From: Hormiphora californensis
Lineage: Eukaryota > Ctenophora > Tentaculata > Cydippida > Pleurobrachiidae
DNA: 64,000 nt
NCBI GenBank assembly: GCA_020137815.1
Contig: CM035356.1
Span: 4,023,356 to 4,087,355 of the forward strand
Direction: 5' to 3'
Both the position numbers and the translations under genes were made by a program. Each line of letters begins with the position of its first letter. Position 1 is the first letter of the stretch. Below, piece after piece: positions 38,301 through 48,071 of the stretch. A model generated the notes under the pieces. It was given only the letters and a program-made list of their open reading frames with translations. It was not told where the DNA came from and searched no databases.

Positions 38301-39340
38301 TACTGAGGCTTATCTGGCTGGCAGGGCGTGTGGAAAGGGATCTAACCCGGTTAGTTGGAATATTCACCCTTTTCAGACAGATTTGGTTAAAGCCACAAGA
38401 AACTATCACTATCAGATCTAATATCCCGATATCCCCGATATAATAATGTTTCACAATAATTGAATGTTTTTTTCAGAGTTCTGAAGACCCGTATAAGAGG
38501 TTCTACCTGGCGGAGGCTATACATGCTGTTATCAGTGGGCATCCCATGTGGAAAGTTAGCCAAGTTTATGATATTGCCAGGTTGGTTTTACTAGTCGTGT
38601 GGATGAGGGATTTACATTGTTTCACAATTTAGCTTCAAAACCTCAAATACATTTCCTGATGAAAAAAGTTGGCCAGAAACTTCTAACCCCTAATTCTGTT
38701 TCAGAGGCACTCTCCAGGCGGCACTGAACAACACTGTATCCCACGCTAGCAAGATGGCCCAGTTCACCAAAGCATTGCCTGAGTATTGGTCCCTATCCGC
38801 CATATTTGAATCCCTTGTCCAGAAGCTGTTCTTTGCGGGAGCTCCTGATCTCGCTCATTTGCTGGAGATACCTGGAATCAAACACGTAATTTCTCTAATT
38901 ATAAAACTTGTTTTATGTCATTATTTAATCTGATTTATTCAAGCTTTATTATGTTCTTTCATCCGTGGTTTTAATTTCTTTTTCTTTCCCCAGGCACGTG
39001 CTAGGCAGCTCAATAAAGCGGGGTACCATTCACTGCAGAAATTAGCAGCCGCTCAACCGAGTTTACTGGCGAGCGATATTGAGCATCTTACTGAAAACCA
39101 GGTATGCTATCATGTTCATTTGATATTGGAGATTACGTCACGTAACATTAGAGATCACGTTTGGTTACGTAATTTACTTGTTATCCGTTGTTGACTAACA
39201 CAGTTGCATGGATCTCTCTTAACTGATCTACCAACTATTTTCAGGCTCAGAAGCTGATTTCCAGTGCCAAGATTCTACTCCGTGAGCAGGCAGATGCACT
39301 TACAGATGCAGCAGCTCAACTTATTGAAGACGCCATCTGA
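24374..39340 (+). CDS. HELQ: HELQ, superfamily 2 (Ski2/POLQ-type) DNA helicase
   Basis: Eighteen exons: 24374-24505, 24626-24812, 25268-25623, 25770-25826, 25994-26127, 26245-26373, 35944-36092, 36219-36351, 36498-36706, 36828-36931, 37151-37369, 37485-37634, 37774-38074, 38214-38349, 38477-38580, 38705-38885, 38994-39101, 39245-39340; about 961 aa. Motifs in order: Q-like YPWQEE, Walker [21 protein letters not shown] (DExH), [39 protein letters not shown]. The C-terminal part ends with a helix-hairpin-like region ([15 protein letters not shown]). The N terminus is disordered and Ser/Pro-rich. HELQ is a 3'-5' helicase working with RAD51 paralogues in fork repair. Exon 3 is one nucleotide short for the frame between about 25390 and 25440. 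Intron 6 (9.6 kb) carries several minus-strand genes. Confidence 0.92.
24921..25265. mobile_element. MITE at the 3' splice site of HELQ intron 2
   Basis: Inverted ends G(9-13)TCCAGCCCTAAAAAAGCT and the complement, with flanking direct repeats AGCACT at 24915-24920 and 25266-25271. The interior holds a tRNA-like 3' half on the minus strand (GGTTCGAATCCCGCTGACG, about 25076-25097) and a run of AGCTAAAA repeats. The duplicated target contains the AG of the intron acceptor, so exon 3 now begins after the right-hand copy. Confidence 0.85.
25838..25978. repeat. (TGTC)n microsatellite in HELQ intron 4
   Basis: CTGT tetranucleotide array filling most of a 167-bp intron between two helicase exons. 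Confidence 0.9.
26861..26946 (-). repeat. tRNA-like (SINE-like) fragment
   Basis: On the minus strand, GGTGCGGTGGTGTAGTG resembles a tRNA 5' end with an A box, and GGGTTCAAATATC resembles a B box about 35 nt later. The 3' acceptor strand does not pair with the 5' end, so this is not a functional tRNA; a tRNA-derived SINE or pseudogene is likelier. It lies just downstream of the GPCR stop codon. Confidence 0.4.
26966..30353 (-). CDS. LDLR class A repeat-containing class A GPCR
   Basis: Exons 30305-30353 (ATG at 30353, start of a signal peptide [17 protein letters not shown]) and 26966-30183; about 1,088 aa. An N-terminal cysteine-rich region of about 300 aa with no name I know is followed by LDLa repeats ([35 protein letters not shown]) and a seven-helix domain with CWLP in helix 6 and NPLLY in helix 7, marks of the rhodopsin family. 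There are no leucine-rich repeats, unlike RXFP1/2. Compared with the partial copy at 32824-34052, this copy has single-base differences near 30160, 30170, 29515 and 29310 that interrupt the reading frame in two places but cancel overall. The helices from about 28240 down are fully open. The gene lies on the antisense strand inside HELQ intron 6. Confidence 0.75.
30637..31226. mobile_element. TTAA-flanked inverted-repeat element (piggyBac-type MITE)
   Basis: Arms of about 55 bp, GCCAAAAACTAATTGAAATT and onward, with the complement at the right end. TTAA lies on both sides (30633-30636 and 31227-31230), the target of piggyBac elements. The interior contains a second inverted pair (around 30843-31020) and a (TC)n tract. 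No transposase. Confidence 0.75.
31231..32186. other. Inserted non-coding DNA with CRE-like palindromes
   Basis: Compared with the related junction at 34330, the whole interval 30633-32186 is extra. Beyond the TTAA element it has no exon I can support. TGACGTCA-like sites cluster at 31347-31390, and a perfect palindrome lies at 31685-31716 (15-bp arms). Probably further transposon sequence. Confidence 0.5.
32187..32783. repeat. Segmental repeat unit B, copy 1
   Basis: Nearly identical in direct orientation to 34331-34925. Starts GAATTTACGTTTTATTTAG and ends AAATGTTACTA. It contains a minus-strand open frame (to about 32471) conserved in both copies (..[15 protein letters not shown]..), with no family I recognise. 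Confidence 0.85.
32784..32823. mobile_element. Remnant terminal repeat of the pogo-like MITE at a duplication junction
   Basis: CAGTCGGATCCCGATTTACC followed by GGGATGCTCGGGGGAA matches the right end of the MITE at 17252-17980. It sits exactly between unit B and the partial GPCR copy. Confidence 0.75.
32824..34052 (-). pseudogene. Partial duplicate of the LDLa GPCR (5' part only)
   Basis: Aligned with 29116-30353. It keeps the signal-peptide exon (ATG at 34052), the N-terminal cysteine-rich region and the first LDLa repeat, then stops at the transposon remnant. The seven-helix domain is absent. The minus-strand frame is open from 33915 to about 33172, where one extra base gives a stop; downstream it resumes ([14 protein letters not shown]...). 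It is useful for correcting copy 1. A truncated secreted product is possible but unsupported. Confidence 0.8.
34053..34330. repeat. Duplicated 5' flank of the GPCR
   Basis: Matches 30354-30632 closely, so the duplication includes the upstream region. The left copy was then interrupted at 30633 by the inserted DNA. Confidence 0.8.
34331..34925. repeat. Segmental repeat unit B, copy 2
   Basis: Direct repeat of 32187-32783. Here it directly abuts the GPCR 5' flank (junction ATACTTCAT-GAATTTACG), which shows the ancestral arrangement without the inserted DNA. Confidence 0.85.
35063..35434 (-). CDS. 69-aa UBA/CoCUN-like domain protein
   Basis: Exons 35351-35434 (ATG at 35434) and 35063-35188, phase 0. 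The product begins [20 protein letters not shown], then [27 protein letters not shown] and a basic tail ending RRKQKRT. The pattern F-x6-LGYS-x3-A-x3-ALG-x3-TNNLL resembles the three-helix UBA-like domain at the N terminus of Regnase/ZC3H12 and N4BP1-type proteins; no RNase domain follows here. The 162-bp intron is mostly a (GA)n microsatellite. Nested in HELQ intron 6. Could be a stand-alone ubiquitin-binding microprotein. Confidence 0.6.
35222..35340. repeat. (TC)n microsatellite filling the intron of the 69-aa gene
   Basis: Nearly pure CT/TC repeat with CCCTCTTTC interruptions. Confidence 0.9.
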
Positions 39341-39844
39341 GACGGATGCCATCTGAGACGGATGTCATGGGATGTCATCTGAGACGCGAATCTGTAAAAA
39401 CTCATTCGAGGGCTCTGATATATTAGATACTGATACTGTATATTGGCCTGGACAGTTTTGTTGGTTTTTCTAGCTCAGTTTTAGCGAAGTTCAATTATTA
39501 CAGTAGTCTATAATTTTTCTTTTTAACTTGTTAATACGAATAGTCAAATTATTTTATTTTAAGTTATTAGCCCGAGTTTACGAAAGTTTCATACATTATT
39601 ATATTCAAGATAAAAGGTTGAGTGCTGGTCATGAAATTTTCTGCGACACGATTTTTGTTAGGAAGTTGGAAAGGTCCGATTGTTAAATTACGATTTAAGG
39701 GATGATAAAGAAGTTAGAGAAAGAGACTCCGAGAAAAAAAGAGAGTGAAAGCATACCATGATGTCGGCCAGCACTTACCCAGCCATTACATTTGTGGATA
39801 TTTTAGAGCCAACCTTTCTCTCTCCCTCCCTCTTTCTCTATCTC

Positions 39845-39933
<89 letters not shown>

Positions 39934-40567
39934 ATCTCTTTCTCCCTCTATCTCTCTCACTCTTATGTTCAAGATGAGCCAAGCAAGCAAGTGTTGTGAG
40001 TTTTTTGCCCCTGATACCACTTATTATGTGTTAGAGTCCCTGTTGATATATGGGGACTATCATTATGAGCTATATATATTTCTGACACTGAGAATGAATT
40101 TAATCCAAGTTACTTGTTACATTGTTTTTCATTTTCCCAAACTTTTAGATTCAGTGTCTATTTTTTGTCTGCGGTGGTTATATTTTGCGGTTAAACGGCC
40201 TGGTTAGGCTATTCTTGGATATTAAAGTGCAGTGTGTGTAACCCAGGGTGTAACTGATACTATGTTTTGCATAACATGTAGACACATTCTTGGAAAGAAT
40301 AGAGAATGATTGTAGCTTAGTTTGTTACATCATCTTGCACTAAGTGTGTTCCTTGAGTTGCTCCTGATACCCATACTGATATGATCGGGGCTACACAGTT
40401 TGATTACAGATAATTTTTTGACAAGATCTTACTCTTCCTTTTCGCTCCAATTGTTTCTTCATCTCAATTTCCCCTCTCCTAACTCCCAACCCACTTGCAT
40501 AGCTGTTATAGAGTAACAATTTCAATCTGGACGGACTGCGGGCGGCTGATTCAGACTACCCTTAATC
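39341..40567. other. Intergenic; (TC)n microsatellite
   Basis: HELQ 3' region with a near-perfect 12-bp repeat after the stop (GACGGATG...), a (TC)n tract at about 39822-39960, and AT-rich sequence leading to the next gene. No exon recognised. Confidence 0.5.
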
Positions 40568-43500
40568 ATGTCGTGGCAGCCGTGGTCGGCAGGTTCCTGG
40601 CCTGGTAACTATAGCAACAATGATTCTGGTGCTGTAGGTGGTAACTATAGCAATAATGATGCTGGTGGTAACTATAGAAACAATGATGCTGCTGGAGGTG
40701 GTAACTATAGTAACAATGATGCTGCTGGTAACTATAGCAACAATGATGCTGGAGTTGGTAACTATGGCAACAATGATGGTGATGGAGGTGGTAACTATAG
40801 CAACAATGATGCTGCTGGAAATGGTTACTATAGCAACAATGATGCTGCTGGAAATGGTAACTATAATAACAATGATGCTGGCGGTTATTTTGAAAATGGG
40901 AATGACCCCGGCGGTGGTTATGGAAGCTTTAGCCCTGGGACAGGTAATAATGCTGAAGCTGGAGGATACAACCCTGGAACAGGTAGCTTCAATAATGCTG
41001 ATGCTGAAGGATACAACCCTGGAACGGCAACAGCTGCTAGCGAGGGCTACAACAGGTAATTGGGGCAACGGAAATACTGCCACTGGTTTTAGCAGTGCTG
41101 GAAATGTCCGCCACTGGTTTTGACGTTGTTCCCTCAGTTCAGAACGGTGTGACAATGTCAACAGAGGGTCTGGGCTACCAAGCATTCATATCAGCTCAAC
41201 AGAACAGTACTAGCCCGGTTGATTACAACAGTGCTGGTTACAATAGCAGTTACTATGACAGCAATGTTTACGATTACAATTACTATGGTAACCAAGGGAG
41301 TCCTGACAACAACAGTAAACAGGGCTACAACGATTACTATAACAGCAATGGTTACAACAATTCAAGTTATAGTTACGGTAACAACGTGGATGACAGTTAC
41401 CAAAACGATTACAATGGTAACCAAAATGGTACTGAGAGAAACACCGGGCTGGATGCTTACAACAATGGTTACCGAGACGGTTACTATGGTAACAGTCCAT
41501 ATAATGGTTACAATGGTTACTACGACAGTTATACCTACAATAACGATTACTACAACGGTTACAACTATGACAACAGTTACCAAAGTTACACTTACGGTTA
41601 CCATGGTTACAACGACCAATCCTCGCGCAGCCCTGGTTACCTACGCGACTACTATGGTAACGACCGACCAGCCTCTCCGGTCGACGATAAATCCGAGTTT
41701 CCCTCCCCTCCCCCTGACCAAACTCCCGTTCCCCCTCCTCCATTTGGTGCCATGTTTTCCCCGCCTTGCTGGGCATACAAAGATACCTCGAGTATGCTAG
41801 ATGACGATGACGATTCCACCTCAGATTTCTCAACTCCCTCTCCCTCCGCCACACCCTCTCGATCCTCCAAGCTGACCAAGATCCTGGAAACAGATCAGTT
41901 GGTTATTGAGGAGAGAAAGAAACGGCACAACCCTCTCACGTGCAAGAGGTGTATCGCAAAGGGGAGAGGACAACAACAAGTCCCCGTAGAACGGGTCATG
42001 TCAACCATATCTGATACCCGAACACGACGGACCATATCTGACAACCTATCCGGTTCGATCCAGAAACTCCCCTATCCCATCACAGATACAGAGGGTGAGG
42101 TGTCAACTTCCATTCTGTACGGAGATCAGACAAATACCATTACAGGAGGCTCTGTGAAGATGAGAGTTCGCACGTGCAGCTGCATCTCCCTCACCAAGTG
42201 CAGACACATGATCCGAGTGAGGCATGTGAGTAAGGAGGAGGTGTGCAGGTGTGTTGGGGAATGTAGGTGTGATGTGTTGATTAGGTTCAGAGAGGCTTCA
42301 GGAAGGAGTAGTAGGACGGATCCCCAACATGTTGAAGTGGTTCTATCTCCTCACCCCAGGAGCAGGGAGGTGTCTGCAGTTGCCTCGGTTGCGTCCTACA
42401 GTCAGGCCGGCAATGTAATGGAGGTCCCCTCTCAAGGGTTCTCCGTGGAATCTGACATCAAGAAGGTTGAGGTTGCTGTTGTCGAACCAGCCCAGACAGA
42501 TACACTCTCAAATAGAGGGGAGGAGTACTTCAAACGAAATGTTCGTCAAAGGAGATCAAGTAACACGAGCGATGGATCAAGTCAACCTAGTCGTAGCTCA
42601 GTGAGTAGGAGTAGACGCAGTAAACGGGGAACAAGAGGAAAACCGGGTGGTCCAGGACAACTAGGTGGTCCCGGACAACCAGGTGGTCCAGGACAAACAG
42701 GTGGTCCAGGACAACCAGGTGGTCCAGGGCAACCAGGTGGTCCAGGACAACCAGGTGGTCCAGGGCAACCAGGTGTCCCAGGACAACCAGGCGGTCCAGG
42801 ACAACCGGGTGGTCCGGGGCAACCAGGTGTCCCAGGGCAACCAGGTGGTCCAGGACAGCCATGTGGTCCAGGACAACCAGGTGGTCCAGGACAACCAGGT
42901 GGACCAGGACAACCAGGTGGTCCGGGGCAACCAGGTGATAAATGGCAATCAGGTGGTCCAGGACAACCAGGCGGACTAGGTGTCCCAGGACAACCAGGTG
43001 GTCCAAGACAACCAGGTGGTCCAGGACAACCAGGTGGCCCAGGACAACCAGGTGGTCCAGGACAACCAGGTGGCCCAGGACAACCAGGTGGTCCAGGACA
43101 ACCAGGTGGTCCAGGGCAACCAGGTGTCCCAGGACAACCAGGTAGTTCAGGGCAACCAGGTGCCCCAGGGAACCCAGAAAGAGACATCGATCCCCGGCAA
43201 AACGATTATCCAGGACAAAATGGCGACTCATACCCAAGGTACTATGACCACTATCATAACCCTTGGGGCTATGGACAGCCCGGAGAGCCTGGCCAGCCAG
43301 GACAACCAGGCCAACCAGGTGGAAAGGGTGGAGATGGAGGAGCTGGAGGCCGTGGTGGGGCTGGGGGAGGTAGCCCAAGAGGTAGGTACCCAAGTCGAGG
43401 TAGGAGTCCATCTGAAAGCAGCCAGGGCAGTCCCAGCCTGACAAGCCATACTAGTCGAGGAAACCCGAGTAGAACAAGTCGAGGTAGCCCCAGTAGAACT

Positions 43501-46500
43501 AGCCCTGGAAGCCCTAGTAGAACAAGTCGAGGTAGCCCGGCTAGGGGCAGCCCTAGCAGCAGGAAAAGTCCATCTCGGACAAGTCCAGGCGACCCAAGGA
43601 GCGGCGGTTCTCCAAATAACGTCTGTGTGAGATGCTCTCCCGATGGTAGCAGAGCCCTGAGTCCCGTTAGTGACACCACTAGACCTCGAACTTCAAGTCA
43701 CAGAAGTAGACGAAGCAGCAAGCCATCAGGTGGTAAATCTTCAGATACCAGTCGTGCCGGTAGTCCGGGTGGTCCTGGTGGTCCTGGAGGTCCTGGTGGG
43801 CCTGGAGGTCCTGGAGGTCCTGGTGGGCCTGGAGGTCCAGGTGGTCCAGGAGGCCCTGGATCACATTACGGATCACATCCTTCAGTTGCTCCTAAATCAA
43901 GTGACACTACCAGTCAGGCTGGAGGACCTGGAGGTCCTGGTGGGCCTGGTGGACCTGGATCACATTGCGGATCACACAGAGGACCTGGGAGCCTTGGAAG
44001 CAGCACCTTATATGGATCTTGGTCTTCTTTGGGAAAACCAGCCACTGATTCCCATCATGGTTCTGGTAACCTTGGAAAAATTCCCACCTACGGTTCCCAT
44101 CCCTCTATTCCCACTAGTCAGTTGGCTTCTACCGAATGCACAACGGCTACTGCAGATAGGCGGTATTCATATGGTTCGGCGGAACCAGTTGGACCTAGTA
44201 ATCCTAGAGGTCCTGGAAGTTATGGATCGTCTTCTCATTTTGGCTCTTTCAGCTCTGTTGACCACCACTGCTCTAGTGGTGCTCCAGGAGGTCCCGGAGG
44301 CCCAGGTGCTCCAGGAGGTCCTGGCGGCCTAGGAGGTCCAGGTGGCTTAGGAAGTCCAGGAGGCCCAGATGGTTCAGGAGATCCGGGAGATCCTGGTGCC
44401 CCAAGAGTTCCAGGTGCCCCAGGTGCTCCAGGAGGTCCAGGTACCCCAGGTGCTCCAGGAGGTCCTGGCGGCCTAGGAGGTCCAGGTGGCCCAGGAGGTC
44501 CTGGTGCCCCAGTTGGCCCAGGGGGTCCCGGTGGCCCAGGAGGTCCTGGTGCCCCAGGAGGACCAGGAGGTCCCCGTGGCCCAGGAGGTCCTGGCAGCCC
44601 AGGAGGTCCAGGTACTCCAGGTGCCCCAGGTACTCCAGGTGCCCCAGGTAGTCCAGGTGCCCCAGGTACTCCAGGTGCCCCAGGAGGTCCTGGTGCTCCA
44701 GGAGGTCCAGGTGCTCCTGTTAGTCCTCAAGAAGAGTGGAACAAACCCGTTAGTCGGCCGTTGACTGACAGTCACAAAGTTGTAGTCATCTGTAAGGACC
44801 GCACTCCTGACGATCCTGCCTCCATCTCTGAAGCCCCCGAAGACGAACTTGTTCCCTCCGATTCCGAGGAGGAAGCTACCCAAGAAACTGAATCTGATCT
44901 CGAGACAGTCAGTGAGCTTGATGATGTTGAGTCAAACGATGGAGAAGAATCTTCCACCGGATCGACTGTTGTTGATGACGATGATGATGATGACGATGAT
45001 GATGAAAGTGAAGATCTTACAACGGCCTCATCTACTGCCACCACCACTGCTTCTACGGTTAATTCTTCAGACGAATCTTCAGACGAATCTGCTGTTAATG
45101 AATCTGAAACTGACACGGAAACGATTGGTTCTGATGCACCAGTTGAAGAGGAGGAAGACAACCCAATTTTAGGCCCGTCTGACTTTGAGATGCCAGATAT
45201 TGTTCCTGAGGTTAAATCGAGTGTCACCTCGAGCAACCCTAGCCTTCCTGTGACATCCAGCCACCCAAGTCTTCCTAGTTACCCTAGTCAGCCGTCCTTC
45301 CCTCGAGCACCCAGTTACCCAAGTCTACCTAACTCATCCAATAATCCTACAAGGGGAAGTTACCCTAGCTTGGCTACCACCGGCAGTCATCCTAGCCTAC
45401 CGAGCGCTTCTAGCAATACCAGTTTGCCAAGTTACCCCAGCCAACCATCTTTCCCTCAGCAGCCGGTGCAGCCACAGAGGCCATCAAGTCCACCTCAACC
45501 TGAGCCGGCCAAGGAACCGGAGATTCCTAGGTATCCTACGTTCCCAGCTGCCCCTGAAAAGCCAAAGCCGCCAAGAGCGTCTATAGTTTCTATCGAGCCT
45601 GCGAAACCAAAGGTTCCCACCTTCCCTAAAGCTGTGTTCCCCAATCAACCAGTACAACCGCAAGTGCCTTCTCAGCCGGGCTGGCCTCAGGCTCCGAGAC
45701 AGCCAGTACAACCATCCCAGCCTCAAACTCCCCAGCAACCAGCCCAGCCTCAAACTCCCCAGCAACCATCCCAGCCTCAAACTCCCCAGCAACCAGCCCA
45801 GCCTCAAACTCCCCAGCAACCAGCCCAGCCTCAAACTCCCTGGCAACCAGTCCAGCCTCAAACTCCCTGGCAACCAGTCCAGCCTCAAACTCCCCAACAA
45901 CCAGCCCAGCCTCAAACTCCCCAGCAACCAGCCCAGCCTCAAACTCCCCAACAACCAGCTCAGCCTCAAACTCCCCGGCAACCAGCCCAGCCTCAAACTC
46001 CCCGGCAACCAGCCCAGCCTCAAACTCCCCAGCAACCAGCCCAGCCTCAAACTACCCGGCAACCAGCCCAGCCTCAAACTCCCCAGCAACCATCCCAGCC
46101 TCAAACTCCCCAGCAACCAGCCCAGCCTCAAACTCCCCGGCAACCAACCCAGCCTCAAACTCCCCAGCAACCAGCCCAGCCTCAAACTCCCCAGCAACCA
46201 ACCCAGCCTCAAACTCCCCAGCAACCAGCCCAGCCTCAAACTCCCCAACAACCAGCTCAGCCTCAAACTCCCCAGCAACCACAACCTCTCCATCGTGTTA
46301 CAACAACACCCGCTAAACCCCCGGCACCGACTCGCTCCAGATCCAACTCCAACAGATCGTCTCTGTTCGAAGTGATTCCCGCAGCAGTTGGATGTCAAGT
46401 CACCCAGCATATCCACCCTTGCTATCTGTGGAATGTGAATTATAGTGGGTATGAACTGGGTTACTACCAAGGTCTAGCAGCCGGCGCTGCAGGTGGGTAC

Positions 46501-47148
46501 TGCGCTTGTAAGCAGGAGAACTGCGAGTGTGACGACCCCACCTCCTCCTCAGACCTCACTGATGATTTCTGTGATTGTGATGGTGTCTGCAAGTGTGTGA
46601 CCCAGGATGTCTGTGTGACTTGTTCCCAAGCATTCTGCAAGTGCGTGAAACAGCTGGTATGTAACCACACATTCTGCACGTGCAACCCCGTTTGTGGTGG
46701 TGATGATGATGATGAGTCGAGTAGCTGTTGCAAGTGTGATTTATGCTGCGGTTGTGGACAGGCAACCAACTACAACAGAACCACCATTCGGAGTCCAACA
46801 AGTTTCAGGGCTAGTCCCTGTTCTGGGTATTATGCCTCCGGTGCGTATAGTCCTATGACACCCTGTACAGATCAGACCCCACGGTTTTGTGGCAGTCCAG
46901 GGTGGGTAAGAAGTCCAGGATGGGTAAAAAGCCCAGGTTGGGGTGGTGCCAGATCCCCGCGATATGGTTCACCAAGGTCCCCAGGTGGGTACAGTCACGT
47001 TACATCACGCTACGGACAGACATACGGACGTAAACAGTACAACTTCAAGTTTGGGTTCAAGAACTTCAAGTTCTTCTCAATGAGCATAACCAAACCGAAC
47101 ACTAACTCAACGCCACAGTTTACCGGCTTTAGACGAAGAGCCATGTAA
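40568..47148 (+). CDS. Giant collagen-like / Pro-Gln / Cys-rich protein
   Basis: A Gly-Asn-Tyr-rich start ([19 protein letters not shown]) at 40568 leads, through two apparent one-base frame changes at about 41050-41105, into an open frame to 47148 (about 2,000 aa). Regions: Tyr/Asn-rich to about 41640; a Cys-containing region ([12 protein letters not shown] and nearby) at 42150-42290; Gly-X-Y collagen-like repeats (GGPGQP) at 42636-43170; Ser/Arg-rich; GGP/GAP repeats at 43765-44715; acidic Asp/Glu at 44800-45170; PQTPQQPAQ repeats at 45715-46280; and a C-terminal Cys-rich domain ([14 protein letters not shown] onward) at 46480-46760. No signal peptide is visible. I know no family with this order. 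Inference: a structural, disulfide-cross-linkable protein. Confidence 0.7.
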
Positions 47149-47441
47149 TAATAGACTTAGTAGAGACAGATATGGGACAAATTGTGTATTAGATACTTCG
47201 TTGAGATATTTTCGTGATGTTTCAGGATATTTCTTGGCATGCGCTGAAGTAGCCCGGTTATAATAGAGACAGGCCTGCGCCCTGCAGCATATGCCAAAGG
47301 TATGTGTCATTCTGTGAGCTTGTGGTTTGGGATCACATTCTGTGGTGGGAGCTTGCTGACACGTACCACCAGCCCAGAGAGAGCGGTCCATGATTTAAGG
47401 TTGACAATATATTGATGAGACATCCCATCAGCTCCTCTACC

Positions 47442-47500
<59 letters not shown>

Positions 47501-48071
47501 CTCTCTCTTTCCTCCCCTCTCTCTATCTCTCATATAATGTGAGGGGGCTGCCAGTGATTAAGAAGTGCAAGCATACAGTGTAAAGACGCTAAATACAGAT
47601 GGACATAGCATGATTTAACCCATTTATTCCCCCGTTGCGAGCACTTGGCGGCTTGGGACGGTGTGAATTCCGATAATTATGGCATTTTTTGCTACTATTC
47701 CTGGCACTGCGGCCCAGAATGACTATCCTGTAATGATATTGCCCTGATTTTTGTAGTTTCAAATTTTGATTCACTCTTCTTAACTTATTAGTTATGGTGT
47801 TCATTTAAAAACATTTAAAAACATTCAATAGCCTTTCCGGCTCTTCACTGTTACTACTTATTCAATACAAGTGCCTAAGTGATGAAGCCGGCCTATACTT
47901 CCCAGATTTCAATTCAGCATACTTAGCTTGACTAATTGGACCCTCTTATCTTTTGTCTGCCTTCTCAGATAGTTGACTTCTCAGATAGCTATTTGACCTT
48001 TGACTTCTCTTCCTTTTTAGCAGTTGTCAGGATACACTTTGACAACAAGATACGGTCTCGAAACAGAGAGC
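47149..48071. other. Intergenic or intronic; (TC)n tract
   Basis: A (TC)n microsatellite lies at about 47440-47530. An acceptor-like CCTTTTTAG at 48012-48020 suggests the next gene has a 5' non-coding exon. Nothing else recognised. Confidence 0.4.

Noticed and set aside
39745-40207. Leu/Ser-rich open frames
   Set aside because: Translation of a (TC)n microsatellite.
42582-43444. Long minus-strand frames opposite the collagen-like repeats
   Set aside because: Complement of GGNCCN-type codons stays open by composition; the plus-strand frame explains the sequence.
45484-46470. 328-aa minus-strand frame opposite the Pro-Gln repeats
   Set aside because: Shadow of the PQTPQQPAQ-coding repeat.
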